NCBI GenBank assembly: GCA_036924085.1
Contig: JAVGWX010000001.1
Location: 1,321,103 to 1,385,102, forward strand
DNA: 64,000 nt
From: Ariolimax columbianus
Taxonomy: Eukaryota; Mollusca; Gastropoda; Stylommatophora; Arionidae
Direction: 5' to 3'
Shown: positions 52,095 through 62,232 of the stretch, piece by piece
Layout: every line of letters begins with the position of its first letter
Position numbering within the stretch: the stretch's first letter is position 1
Made by a program: the position numbers and the translations under genes
Notes under the pieces: generated by a model
The model's input: the letters and a program-made list of their open reading frames with translations, nothing else
Database searches by the model: none
Told to the model about the DNA's origin: nothing

Positions 52095-53725
52095 AGACAC
52101 GAGTCACAGCCCACAGTGACACACGAGCCCACAGTGACGTGACACACGAGCCCCAGTGACACGAGTCCACAGTGACGTGACACCCGAGCTCCAGTGACAC
52201 ACGAGCCCCAGTGACACACGAGCACACAGTGACGTGACACACGATCTTAAGTGACACACGAGCCCACAGTGACGTGACACACGAGCCCCAGTGACACACG
52301 AGCCCACAGTGACGTGACAAACGAGCCCCAGTGACACATAAGCCCACAGTGACGTGACACACGATTTTAAGTGACACACGAGCCCACAGTGACGTGACAC
52401 ACGAGCCCAGTGACACATGAGCCCCAGTGACACACGAACCCACAGTGACGTGACACACGAGCCCACAGTGACGGGACACACGAGCCCTAGTGACACATGA
52501 GCCAACAGTGACGTGATACACGAGCTCCAGCGACACACGAACCCACAGTGACGTGACACACGAGCCCTAGTGACACACGAGCCCACAGTAACACACGAGC
52601 CCACAGTGACACACGAGCTCACAGTGACACACGAGCCAACAGTGACATATGAACCCACAGTGACGTGACACACGAGCCCCAGCGATACACCAACCCACAG
52701 TGTCGTGACACACGAGCCCACAGTGACGTGACACACGAGCCCACAGTGACGTGATACACGAGCCCCAGTGACGTGACACGAGTCCCAGTGACGCGACACA
52801 CGAGTCCCAGTGACGTGACACGAGCCCCAGTGAGGTGACACATTAGCACCAGTGGCGTGACACAAAGCCCCAGTGACGTGACACACGAGCCCCCAGTGAC
52901 ACACAATAGTCCCATTGCCACACGAGCCCAAAATGACGTGACACATAAGCACCATTGCCACACGAGCCCAAGTGACGTGCCACACGAGCCTCAGTGTCGT
53001 GACACACACGCCTCAGTGACACACGAGCCCAAGTGACGTGACACACGAGCCCAAGTGACGTGACACACGATCCCAAGTGACGTGACAGACGAGCCCCCAG
53101 CGGCGTGACACACGAGCCCATGGTGCCGTGACACACGAGCTTCAGCGACGTGACACATGAGGCACAGCCGCGACGTGACACACGAGCCGCCAGTGTCGCG
53201 ACACACGAGCTCCCAGTGACGTGACACGAGCTCCCAGTGACGTGACACACGAGCTCCCAGTGTCGCGACATACCAGCCCCAGTGACGTGACACGAATCGA
53301 AGTGGTGCAACACACGAGCCACCAGCGACATGACACACGAGTCCCCATTGACGTGACACACGAGCCCCCCAGTGACGTGACACAGAGCCCCAATGACGTG
53401 ACACACACGCCCCAATGACGTGACACACGCGCCCCAATGACGTGACATATGAGCCCCCAAATGACGTGACACACGAGCCCCCAGCGATGTGACACACGAG
53501 CCCCCAGCGATGTGACACACGAGCCCCCAATGACGTGACACACGAGCCACCAGTGACGTGACACATGAGCCCCCAGTGACATGACACATGAGCCCCCAGT
53601 GACAGGACACACGAGCCCCCCAGTGACGTGACACACGAGCTCCCCAGTGACGTGACACATCAGCCCCCAGTGACGTGACACACGAGCCCCACAGTGACGT
53701 GACAAACGAGCCCCAGTGACATGTT
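52095..53725. repeat. 18-37-bp irregular minisatellite
   Basis: About 75 units of the type ACACGAGCCCACAGTGACGTG, with variable CCC/CAG spacing. The segment TGACGTGA resembles a cAMP-response element half-consensus. Antisense frames are open but repeat-derived. Confidence 0.94.
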
Positions 53726-53729
53726 CTGG

Positions 53730-54440
53730 TGTATCCAGTTTTGACAGGACGTGTTCATTTCACGCCATCATCTAAGCGTTTCTTGACCGATCTCAATACT
53801 GTCGTTATACCTGAACTGGTTTATGGCAGCCTAACATGGACATTTGACAGGGCCGAAGATGTCAGACAGTGAACAAGCTGACAGAAGTCAAAACTGAATG
53901 CCTTATCGCGGTCAACAAACCACAGCTGACCGAGTTAGTATTCCGTCTCCAAGCAGCGACCCTGGGAGCAGTCTGCGCTAGTGTAGTCTGGCCAAGAGAA
54001 TGGGGATCGCAGAGGCAAAACTCACTAATCTAACAACAACCGGATGTATCGGACTGAACAGCGCAGACATCGTGGCCTCGCCGCAAAATGCGAAGAAGAT
54101 GAAGGACATTAGCCAATACATAGAGATGAACAACTGGACACTAAGAACAGGGGGTAAATAGGGCAAGAGAAACAGGAACCCGACTATCGGACTCTGTGGA
54201 GATGATAGATCCTGTCTGTGACCTGGGAGACAAGCAGCAAGCATGCTGATGTGCAGACAACAGTCACCTTTACACCTTGGGTAATTATAGAGTGGTAGGG
54301 GCTTCGGTGAAGAATTTTAATAGAGCTCACGTTAAACAGGTCAACGCTGTCTGCAGGCACCACTAGTCTCACTGCTGACACCAGTCCCATAGAAAGGGAT
54401 TCACCGGAGCGTCGGTGGCTAGAAAAACCACACAGACACG
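53730..54440 (+). other. Possible RT relic, weak
   Basis: Broken coding-like pieces such as VVIPELVYGSLTWTFDRAED near 53,805 and KTECLIAVNKPQLTELVFRL near 53,890 recall the post-RT part of non-LTR ORFs (ILPALLYG.E.W). No catalytic motif was seen and the assignment is tentative. Confidence 0.3.
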
Positions 54441-54449
54441 TGGTCACTG

Positions 54450-54850
54450 CATTACCGGAGATGTAGGGACCGCATAGAGACAGCACTGGAGATGTAGGGA
54501 CCGCGTGGAGACAGCACTGGAGATGTAGGGACCGCATAGAGACAGCACTGGAGGTGTAGGGACCTCGTGGAGACAGCACTGGAGGTGTAGGGACCGCGTG
54601 GAGACAGCACTGGAGATGTAGGGACCACATAGAGACAGCACTGGAGGTGTAGGGACCTCGTGGAGACAGCACTGGAGATGTAGGGACCACATAGAGACAA
54701 CACTGGAGGTGTAGGGACCTCGTGGAGACAGCACTGGAGGTGTAGGGACCTCGTGGAGACAGCACTGGAGGTGTAGGGACCGGAGGGAGACGGCACTGGA
54801 GGTGTAGGGACCGGAGGGAGACGGCACTGGAAATGTAGGGACCGGAGGAA
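54450..54850. repeat. 31-bp minisatellite
   Basis: About 13 units of CACTGGAGGTGTAGGGACCG then CATAGAGACAG or CGTGGAGACAG. Confidence 0.95.
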
Positions 54851-55059
54851 GATGCGGTTAAAGAATCTGTGCACATTTATCAGTTGAATGGCATTTTCAC
54901 GTGGGCTGACGTCAACAAAATTAGTGCGAGGTTTCTGACACAGCGAGCCCTTCCCTGTGGACGAGGACTAGCGAAGCTGCTGGACTTGACCTTGTGACAC
55001 GTCTGGAGATGTTGACTAGAACTCCATCCGACATTGCCAGCCCACTACCACTACCTCGC

Positions 55060-55345
55060 TGTACCGTCGTGTCGTCCGACGATCACACCACCTCGCTGTA
55101 CCGTCGTGTCGTCCGACGACCACACCACTTCACTGTACCGTCGTGTCGTCCGACGACCACACCACCTAGCTGTACCGTCGAGTCGTCCGACGACCACACC
55201 ACCTCGCTGTACCGTCGTGTCGCCCGACGACCACACCACCTCGCTGAACCGTCGTGTCGCCCGACGACCACACCACCTCGCTGTACCGTCGGGTCGCCCG
55301 ACGACCACACCACCTCGCTGTACCGTCGTGTCGTTGTCCGACGAT
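55060..55345. repeat. 37-bp minisatellite
   Basis: About 7.5 copies of CGACCACACCACCTCGCTGT then ACCGTCGTGTCGTCCGA. Each unit has CGTCGTGTCG-type CpG clusters, which is unusual in this CpG-poor window. Confidence 0.95.
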
Positions 55346-55930
55346 TACCCCCAGTTAACTACCTACTTGTGTTTGAGACTCAATCCTCTTGATTGCCGTC
55401 CTGACAACATCTTCAGTCGCTGTGTTTGGGACATTTGTTAGTAAACCAGTCAATATTGGCTGGGTCGGATTATCCATAAGGCTTAGTCGGCACATTGCTG
55501 AGGCAGTTTGGGGGGGGGGGGGGGGGGGAAGGGAGATGGCTTCGGATCCGTATAAGCTAACAAAGTTGATAATATAGATTTGTCATTGCCCACAACAAGC
55601 AAATGTTGACACTTTGCAACCTCATTGATACAGCGTTTAAGGGACTTCCTGACAGGCACCACAATGCACAACAGCCAAGTCAAACAGACCATTCAAATAT
55701 GTTCAGATCTCTTGAAGTTTCCGTTTGGGAACAGTGTGTTTAAGATTGATCTACCTGGCTTTACATCAACTCTTGGGCATCGTCATTGCTGAGGTCAGTG
55801 AGGGCATATCTCGGTCTTTCTTCCATTCCCGGCACATCGTTGGACCGAACCGGTTTGTCCAAACTATCACGCGACCAACGCCAACCATTGTCCGGAAACT
55901 ATTAAAAAGCGACCCAGCATAGAACGGATG
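55346..55930. other. No recognised feature; G tract
   Basis: It includes a run of about 18 G at 55,510. Otherwise unique sequence without recognised exons. Confidence 0.5.
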
Positions 55931-55937
55931 AGAAATC

Positions 55938-56195
55938 TGGGAGGGATGAATGTGAGGTCCGGGAGGGATGTGAGGTCCGGGAGGGATGAATGTGAGGTCC
56001 GGGAGGGATGTGAGGTCCGGGAGGGATGAATGTGAGGTCCGGGAGGGATGAATGTGAGGTCCGGGAGGGATGTGAGGTCCGGGAGGGATGTGAGGTCCGG
56101 GAGGGATGTGAGGTCCGGGAGGGATGTGAGGTCCGGGAGGGATGTGAGGTCCGGGAGGGTTGTGAGGTCCGGGAGGGATGTGAGGTCCGGCTGTC
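55938..56195. repeat. 18-bp (22-bp) minisatellite
   Basis: About 13 units of GAGGTCCGGGAGGGATGT, some with an extra GAAT. Nearly perfect. Confidence 0.96.
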
Positions 56196-56975
56196 TAAGC
56201 AGACATGTCTGTTACTCTCATACCAATTGGCGGCTCCCGCGCAAGACAAGCCCAGCTTACCTTGTGTTCTCACGTCTGATCTGACTGTTTGCAACACGTC
56301 TGTTTTAGGTCTGTCTCATTGAGCAGTACCCGGCCACCTTTCCTTCTGTCTCCCTTGTTCTGAGTTCAAACCGCGAATACTCCAGGCTTAGGTGGATTCC
56401 TTTGATATTTGTTTCGCCCAGGAAGTGGCTGGTCCTAAAAAAGAAACACTTTTTCATTTCTTACAATCTGGTAGTGTCTTGTTCTTTGATCCGAAGTCCT
56501 TTCCGTGCTTTTGTTGAAGCTGCCGTAAGAGGACCTTGTTCTAGCCTCGTCCCACCGAGACACAATAGCACAGCAGACTGTCCTCAGTTTCTGCACCACG
56601 TCTTAGATGAATAACATGGACAATTTCGTTGATCCAATCTCAGAGCTGACCACCAGACGCCTCAGGTTGTGATTGATCCAATCTCAGAGCTGACCTCCAG
56701 ACAACGGCTCACTCAGGCTGTGAATGCAGCCTCTATGCGTGCTAAACAATCATCAGTACATGATGCAATATCGAATGAGAAACTCGGTCCCTCCCCCTAT
56801 CCCCACATGCGAGCGACTCTCAACACTGGTTCTGTAAAATGTTGAATCCAATGCCGAGGTCGATCATCCAGCAGGGACAGCTAACCAGTTGATCACTGAA
56901 AGCAGTTTAAAACTGTCTCCATTCCGACTTCCGGTCACTAGAAAATGAACATTTTTAATCAGAAGTTTGATTTCT
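56196..56975. other. No recognised feature
   Basis: Unique sequence with a short duplicated phrase (GATCCAATCTCAGAGCTGAC at about 56,633 and 56,674). No exon was recognised. Confidence 0.5.
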
Positions 56976-56981
56976 TAGACC

Positions 56982-57825
56982 TTTGGACAAGATCACATCA
57001 AACTTTGGACAAGGTCACATCAAACTTTGGACAAGGTCACATCAAACTTTGGACAAGGTCACATCAAACTTTGGACAAGGTCACAGCAAACTTTGGACAA
57101 GGTCACAGCAAACATTGGACAAGATCATATCAAACTTTGGACAAGGTCACATCAAACTTTGAACAAAGTCACAGCAAACTTTGGACAAGGTCACATCAAA
57201 CTTTGGACAAGATCACATCAAACTTTGGACAAGGTCACATCAAACTTTGGACAAGGTCACAGCAAACTTTGGACAAGGTCACAGCAAACATTGGACAAGG
57301 TCACAGCAAACTTTGGACAAGGTCACATCAAACTTTGGACAAGGTCACATCAAACTTTGGACAAGGTCACAGCAAACTTTGGACAAGGTCACAGCAAACA
57401 TTGGACAAGATCATATCAAACTTTGGACAAGGTCACATCAAACTTTGAACAAAGTCACAGCAAACTTTGGACAAGGTCACATCAAACTTTGGACAAGATC
57501 ACATCAAACTTTGGACAAGGTCACATCAAACTTTGGACAAGGTCACAGCAAACTTTGGACAAGGTCACAGCAAACATTGGACAAGGTCACAGCAAACTTT
57601 GGACAAGGTCACATCAAACTTTGGACAAGGTCACAGCAAACTTTGGACAAGGTCACAGCAAACTTTGGACAAGGTCACAGCAAACTTTGGACAAGGTCAC
57701 ATCAAACTTTGGACAAGGTCACAGCAAACTTTGGACAAGGTCACAGCAAACTTTGGACAAGGTCACAGCAAACATTGGACAAGGTCACAGCAAACTTTGG
57801 ACAAGGTCACAGCAAACTTTAGCGT
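56982..57825. repeat. 22-bp minisatellite with nuclear-receptor-like half sites
   Basis: About 38 copies, period 22, of CTTTGGACAAGGTCACATCAAA or with CACAGCAAA. Most units contain CAAGGTCA. Large blocks recur (57,105-57,300 is copied at 57,400-57,595, spacing about 286-308), so the array grew by multi-unit duplications. Confidence 0.97.
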
Positions 57826-57879
57826 AATCTATTAATCAGGTCATCACCTTCTGAACTAGAAAAGGAATAGGGACACCTC

Positions 57880-58112
57880 AACATCACGTGTCAAACCAAC
57901 ATCACGTGTCAAACCAACATCACGTGTCAAACCAACATCACGTGTCAAACCAACATCACGTGTCAAACCAACATCACGTGTCAAACCAACATCACGTGTC
58001 AAACCAACATCACGTGTCAGACCAACATCACGTGTCAAACCAACATCACGTGTCAAACCAACATCACGTGTCAGACCAACATCACGTGTCAAACCAACAT
58101 CACGTGTCAAAC
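57880..58112. repeat. 18-bp minisatellite with CACGTG in each unit
   Basis: About 13 copies of AACCAACATCACGTGTCA, exact period 18. Each unit contains the palindromic E-box core CACGTG. Only an A/G change distinguishes units. Confidence 0.97.
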
Positions 58113-58980
58113 TGGGAAATTATTTCAAAACCTCTAGTTGAAATTGTGATTAGGGGTTTTTCTTCGTTGCCCAGAAGGGATGGTGTGGGAAACAGTACAC
58201 GCAGACCTAGCTGGCTACTCAGGCTACAATGGGACCATCACAGGTCCTAGCAAGTTTTAGCTAGAGGATAACACGTGGACATGGGATGTCATCTTAGGGA
58301 CCTGTTTCAAATCATCCAGAACTATTAATGGGGAAATGTTCAAAGAAGTGGTAGGGCAGTTTTGGATGGATCGAGGAATTGGAAACAAGGGGTAACCATG
58401 GCAACAAAAACGCGGTTGGTCCGAGGTCAGGCAGGAAGGATCACGTGATTAACTGTCCCCGGCAGCCACAAAAAGGCGTATCTTAGGATGCACATATAAA
58501 GTGGTGTATCGGTGCAGTCATATAGAGAGGCAGACCCAAAGTGGCTCATGAGTTCGCAGCATGAATCATGAATGGACATTTGGGGAGCCTGACATGTGGC
58601 TTGCGGAGATAGAATCACGGTGAAGATGAGGCATGCACACAATTGCCTCTAGCTGACAATATCGTCTAATTCTAGTGAGTATCTGTTCGACAGTTAGTGT
58701 GTCCCAAGGTCAGAGAAGTGTTGACAAAATATTAGGGAACGTTTTCCTGAATCGTGTTTAAGAAAAGTGTTGGAAAATAACACTATAGATAACTTTCATG
58801 AGTCCTGAGAGAGAGGAGAGTGTTGACAAAACATTACGGATCGCTTCCATGAGTACGATAAAAAGAAGCCTTTTGTATTCCACAATGAAACGTAAACGAA
58901 GCAGCCAGAACGGCAGAAGTCACAGATACCTCAGTAGTTCTGAGGAACAAGAAACACGTACACAGTTAACAGTTAGATTA
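58113..58980. other. No recognised feature
   Basis: Unique sequence. Short open frames (for example at 58,798) show no family resemblance. Confidence 0.5.
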
Positions 58981-59107
58981 TGTTGTTAGGGAGAGAGAAA
59001 GATTATGTTGTTAGGGAGAGAGAAAGATTATGTTGTTAGGGAGAGAGAAAGATTATGTTGTTAGGGAGAGAGAAAGATTATGTTGTTAGGGAGAGAGAAA
59101 GATTATA
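58975..59107. repeat. 25-bp minisatellite
   Basis: About five copies of GATTATGTTGTTAGGGAGAG plus AGAAA. Confidence 0.95.
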
Positions 59108-59317
59108 ATTGACCAAGAGATTACGAATCTCGGCATCGATTATAGCAGAGAGGCCACCTTTCTAGTTGCATACATTCTCTGAATTTTGTTTGTGTAATCG
59201 TTTCAGGTTATGAAATCAAATTCATACAGTTTTTATTTTATTGCCGTGTTGAATTAATTCAATATGGGAAGTAATTCAGGGAAAAATTATTTCATCTAAG
59301 CGAGTAACATACTAAAC

Positions 59318-59492
59318 ACTCGGTGTTATCGTCTGTTCTGTGTGACACGTATCCGAACCTCGGTGTTATCGTCTGTTCTGTGTGACACGTATCCAGACCT
59401 TGGTGTTATCGTCTGTTCTGTGTGACACGTATCCAGACCTTGGTGTTATCGTCTGTTCTGTGTGACACGTATCCAGACCTTGGTGTTATCGC
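59318..59492. repeat. 40-bp minisatellite
   Basis: Just over four copies of CGGTGTTATCGTCTGTTCTG then TGTGACACGTATCCAGACCT. Confidence 0.95.
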
Positions 59493-59925
59493 CTGATCTG
59501 AACGTTTTCTTTCTGTCCTGCCAGTGACCTTCTGCATGTTGTCACACCTGGTCTTCCTCCAACTGTCCTGGGACTCAATCGTCTGTATGTTCATTCTCCT
59601 TCTGCGGACAGGACATCCTAGTGGTACAATGGTTGGTTGAGCTGTCGTTTGTTGCCTTACATGGTGAGGGGGTCAGTTGTCGTCTCACCGTTACTCAGCG
59701 TCATATCGTACATTTCTAACCACATGTATCGTGTTGTATTGATTTTCTCTGAATGGGTGGCACGTGGCACGACAAGAGACTGGAAAGCTTGCTCGTTCGG
59801 AGAATAGTAGAAGTGTCCTTCACTCTACCATTTGTTTGTGACACATGTCAGGGGTCTACTTTGTGGAATTTGTGGGTCGTGCATGTCTGGCATCTCTGTA
59901 CAAGCACGACGACATCTCTGTACAA
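59493..59925. other. No recognised feature
   Basis: Unique sequence without a supported exon. Confidence 0.5.
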
Positions 59926-60025
59926 CCATGTATACATCTGTGTACAGCCACGTGGGCATCTCTCTGTGTACAGCCACGTGGGCATCTCTCTGTGTACAGC
60001 CATGTGGGCATCTCTCTGTACAATC
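59925..60025. repeat. 26-bp repeat
   Basis: Three to four copies of TACAGCCACGTGGGCATCTC plus TCTGTG. Two of them contain CACGTG. Confidence 0.9.
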
Positions 60026-60189
60026 ACTTATTACAATCACATTATGGACTTATTAACCAACACGAGAGGAAGCTACGTTTATAGTAATTGTAAATTTTCA
60101 CGAGACAATCTTTGCTGACTGCTGGTGTTGTGATACAAGTGATGTATGGCTACCATACAAAACTCCACATAAGGTATCAGTGGATGCCA

Positions 60190-61600
60190 ACCCCCCCCCC
60201 CCCCCCCCCCCCCCCATTCGGAATATCTGTTAAATCAGATGACTGGTTTGAAGCGAAAGGGAAGGATCTGACGCCTGTCGATGAGACCGAGCATGCTGCT
60301 CAGATTAAATACAAGCAGCTTCCAAATGTAGGTACATTGCACACCTTCAAGTCAGCCAGAAGCAAAGTCCAACACACAGCTCGTCGCTGTGAATATGAAT
60401 ACTGGCTACAGCACAGGGAAAATATCCAGACTTTATCACAAACAGGGAACATCATACACATGTACGAGGGTATAAAAACAGCCATTGGGCCTGTAAATAG
60501 GAAAACAGCACCACTGAAAATCATCACTGGCGAGAACATAACAGGAAAGCAGATCGAGCAGTGGGTCGAGTACTGTTCCGAGCTCTACTCGTAGTCAAAG
60601 TAGATGGAGCAGTGGATTGAGCACTATTCTGAGCTCTACTCGTAGTCAAAGTAGATCCCACCATGAACGAGCTAGTCATTGAACCATCATCAGATAATAA
60701 AGTCATTGGCTTGAATCTGATTTGATCAAACGCTGTAAGGTTGCACTTTTGCAACAGCTGTATTTGATGTCAGTGCTGGAAGAGGTCATTATACCTCCAG
60801 ATCTGAGAGATGCACAGAATATAACATTAAACAGCAATAAGGGGCTGCAATAACCATGGAGGCATTTCTCTGCTCAGTGTTGTAGGCAAAGTCTCTGTCT
60901 GCTCAGTGTTGTAGGCAAAGTCTCTCTCTGCTCAGTGTTGTAGGCAAAGTCTCTGTCTGCTCAGTGTTGTAGGCAAAGTCTTCGTCAGAGTAATTTTACT
61001 ACGGCTACAACACTTGGCTGAGCGTGTGTATTAGGAGTCAGAAGAGGATGGTCCACGATATTTTCTCGTAAAGGCATTTGATTTGGTTAGTAGGAATAGA
61101 CTGTTCAACATCCTCTCTAAAATAGGCTGCCCAAGCAAGCTGCTGCGACTAAGAATATCGTTCGATGAGGGCAGGACAGGAACAGTCCAATCTGATGGTA
61201 GCATATCACAACCATTTGGAATTCCCAGTGGTGTTAAGCAGGGCTGTGTTCTGGCCCCGACACTGTTCGGAATCTTCTTTGCTCTGTTACTGAAACATGC
61301 ATTTGGTAACGCAAGGGAAGGAATCTGCCTTCACACTAGGTCGGATGGTAGATGGTAGATGGTAGATGGTAGACTGTTTAACCCTGCAAGGCTCAAGGCC
61401 AAAACGAAAATGAGAGGGAGATCACCATCAGGGACTTGTTGCTGGGGATGCTGCAATTGTTACCCATAGTCAGCAGGAACTTCAGAGCGTCTTCCAGGCG
61501 TCCACAAATGTTGGTCCATAGAAGACGTCTCAACAAAGCAAATGTTCTGGGGCAGGAAGTAGATGCCACGTCAACTCTTAGCATAAATAATTATTAACTG
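60190..61600 (+). pseudogene. Non-LTR retrotransposon RT ORF, decayed
   Basis: After a C tract (60,190-60,216) a frame open to 60,594 reads SARSKVQHTARRCEYEYWLQ and GIKTAIGPVNRKTAPLK, the spacer found before RT in many invertebrate non-LTR ORFs. Next comes VLEEVIIPPDLRDAQNI near 60,770, then at 61,083-61,340 SRNRLFNILSKIGCPSKLLR and SGVKQGCVLAPTLFGIFFAL (RT motif G(V/T)KQGC.L(S/A)P). A four-copy 25-30-bp repeat (60,875-60,985) interrupts the RT fingers. The catalytic YADD region is lost. The clade could be Jockey- or RTE-like and is not settled. Confidence 0.82.
60870..60985. repeat. 29-bp repeat inside the RT ORF
   Basis: Four copies of CTGCTCAGTGTTGTAGGCAA plus AGTCTCTGT. The unit codes the LLSVVGKV segment (normally 'LLSIAGKI', seen once in RT ORFs), so it is another internal amplification. 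Confidence 0.9.
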
Positions 61601-61611
61601 ATAGCTGTGCA

Positions 61612-62118
61612 CCACATACCTGGGATCCCTCATCAATGACAAGCTCTCTCTAGACCCAGAAATAGACCCCACACCTGGGATCCCTCATCAATGACAAGCT
61701 CTCTCTAGACCCAGAAATAGACCTCACATACCTGGGATCCCTCACCAATGACAAGCTCTCTCTAGACCCAGAAATAGACCCCACATACCTGGGATCCCTC
61801 ATCAATGACAAGCTCTCTCTAGACCCAGAAATAGACCCCACATACCTGGGATCCCTCATCAATGACAAGCTCTCTCTAGACCCAGAAATAGACCTCACAT
61901 ACCTGGGATCCCTCATCAATGACAAGCTCTCTCTAGACCCAGAAATAGACCCCACATACCTGGGATCCCTCATCAATGACAAGCTCTCTCTAGACCCAGA
62001 AATAGACCCCACATACCTGGGATCCCTCATCAATGACAAGCTCTCTCTAGACCCAGAAATATACCCCACAAACCTGGGATCCCTAATCAACAAGCTCTCT
62101 CTAGATCCAGAAATAGAC
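61612..62118. repeat. 57-bp array of a retrotransposon coding segment
   Basis: About nine copies, period 57, each coding TYLGSLINDKLSLDPEIDP, the 'YLGS.I...LS.D.EI..RI' segment after the RT thumb of non-LTR ORFs. As 57 is a multiple of three the frame is kept through most units. The first unit is 55 bp. Confidence 0.96.
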
Positions 62119-62232
62119 CCCACATTGACGAAGCTGCTGCCACATTTGCTCGCCTCCCAAAGCGTGTCTGGAAAAACCAGAAACCGGCAATTCAAAACAA
62201 GACCATGGTATACGATGTCTATGTCGTCAGCG
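62119..62232 (+). pseudogene. Single-copy RT ORF segment between two arrays
   Basis: It reads DEAAATFARLPKRVWKNQKP then AIQNKTMVYDVYVVSE, the stretch that normally joins the YLGS segment to the LLYGSETWT segment in non-LTR ORFs. It shows that both neighbouring arrays derive from the same ORF. Confidence 0.85.

Noticed and set aside
52095..53710. Antisense frames up to 301 codons rich in CHVTVGSCV
   Set aside because: Repeat-derived. Several frames overlap fully and none has a family match or plausible gene structure.
55500..55530. G run and C run (60,190) as functional quadruplex or regulatory sites
   Set aside because: Single mononucleotide runs are common assembly- and slippage-prone features. 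No context supports function.
56945..57835. Open frames of HIKLWTRSHQTLDKV type, up to 266 codons
   Set aside because: They come from a 22-bp unit whose three frames are all open. The frames interchange along the same DNA, which shows no selection for one protein.
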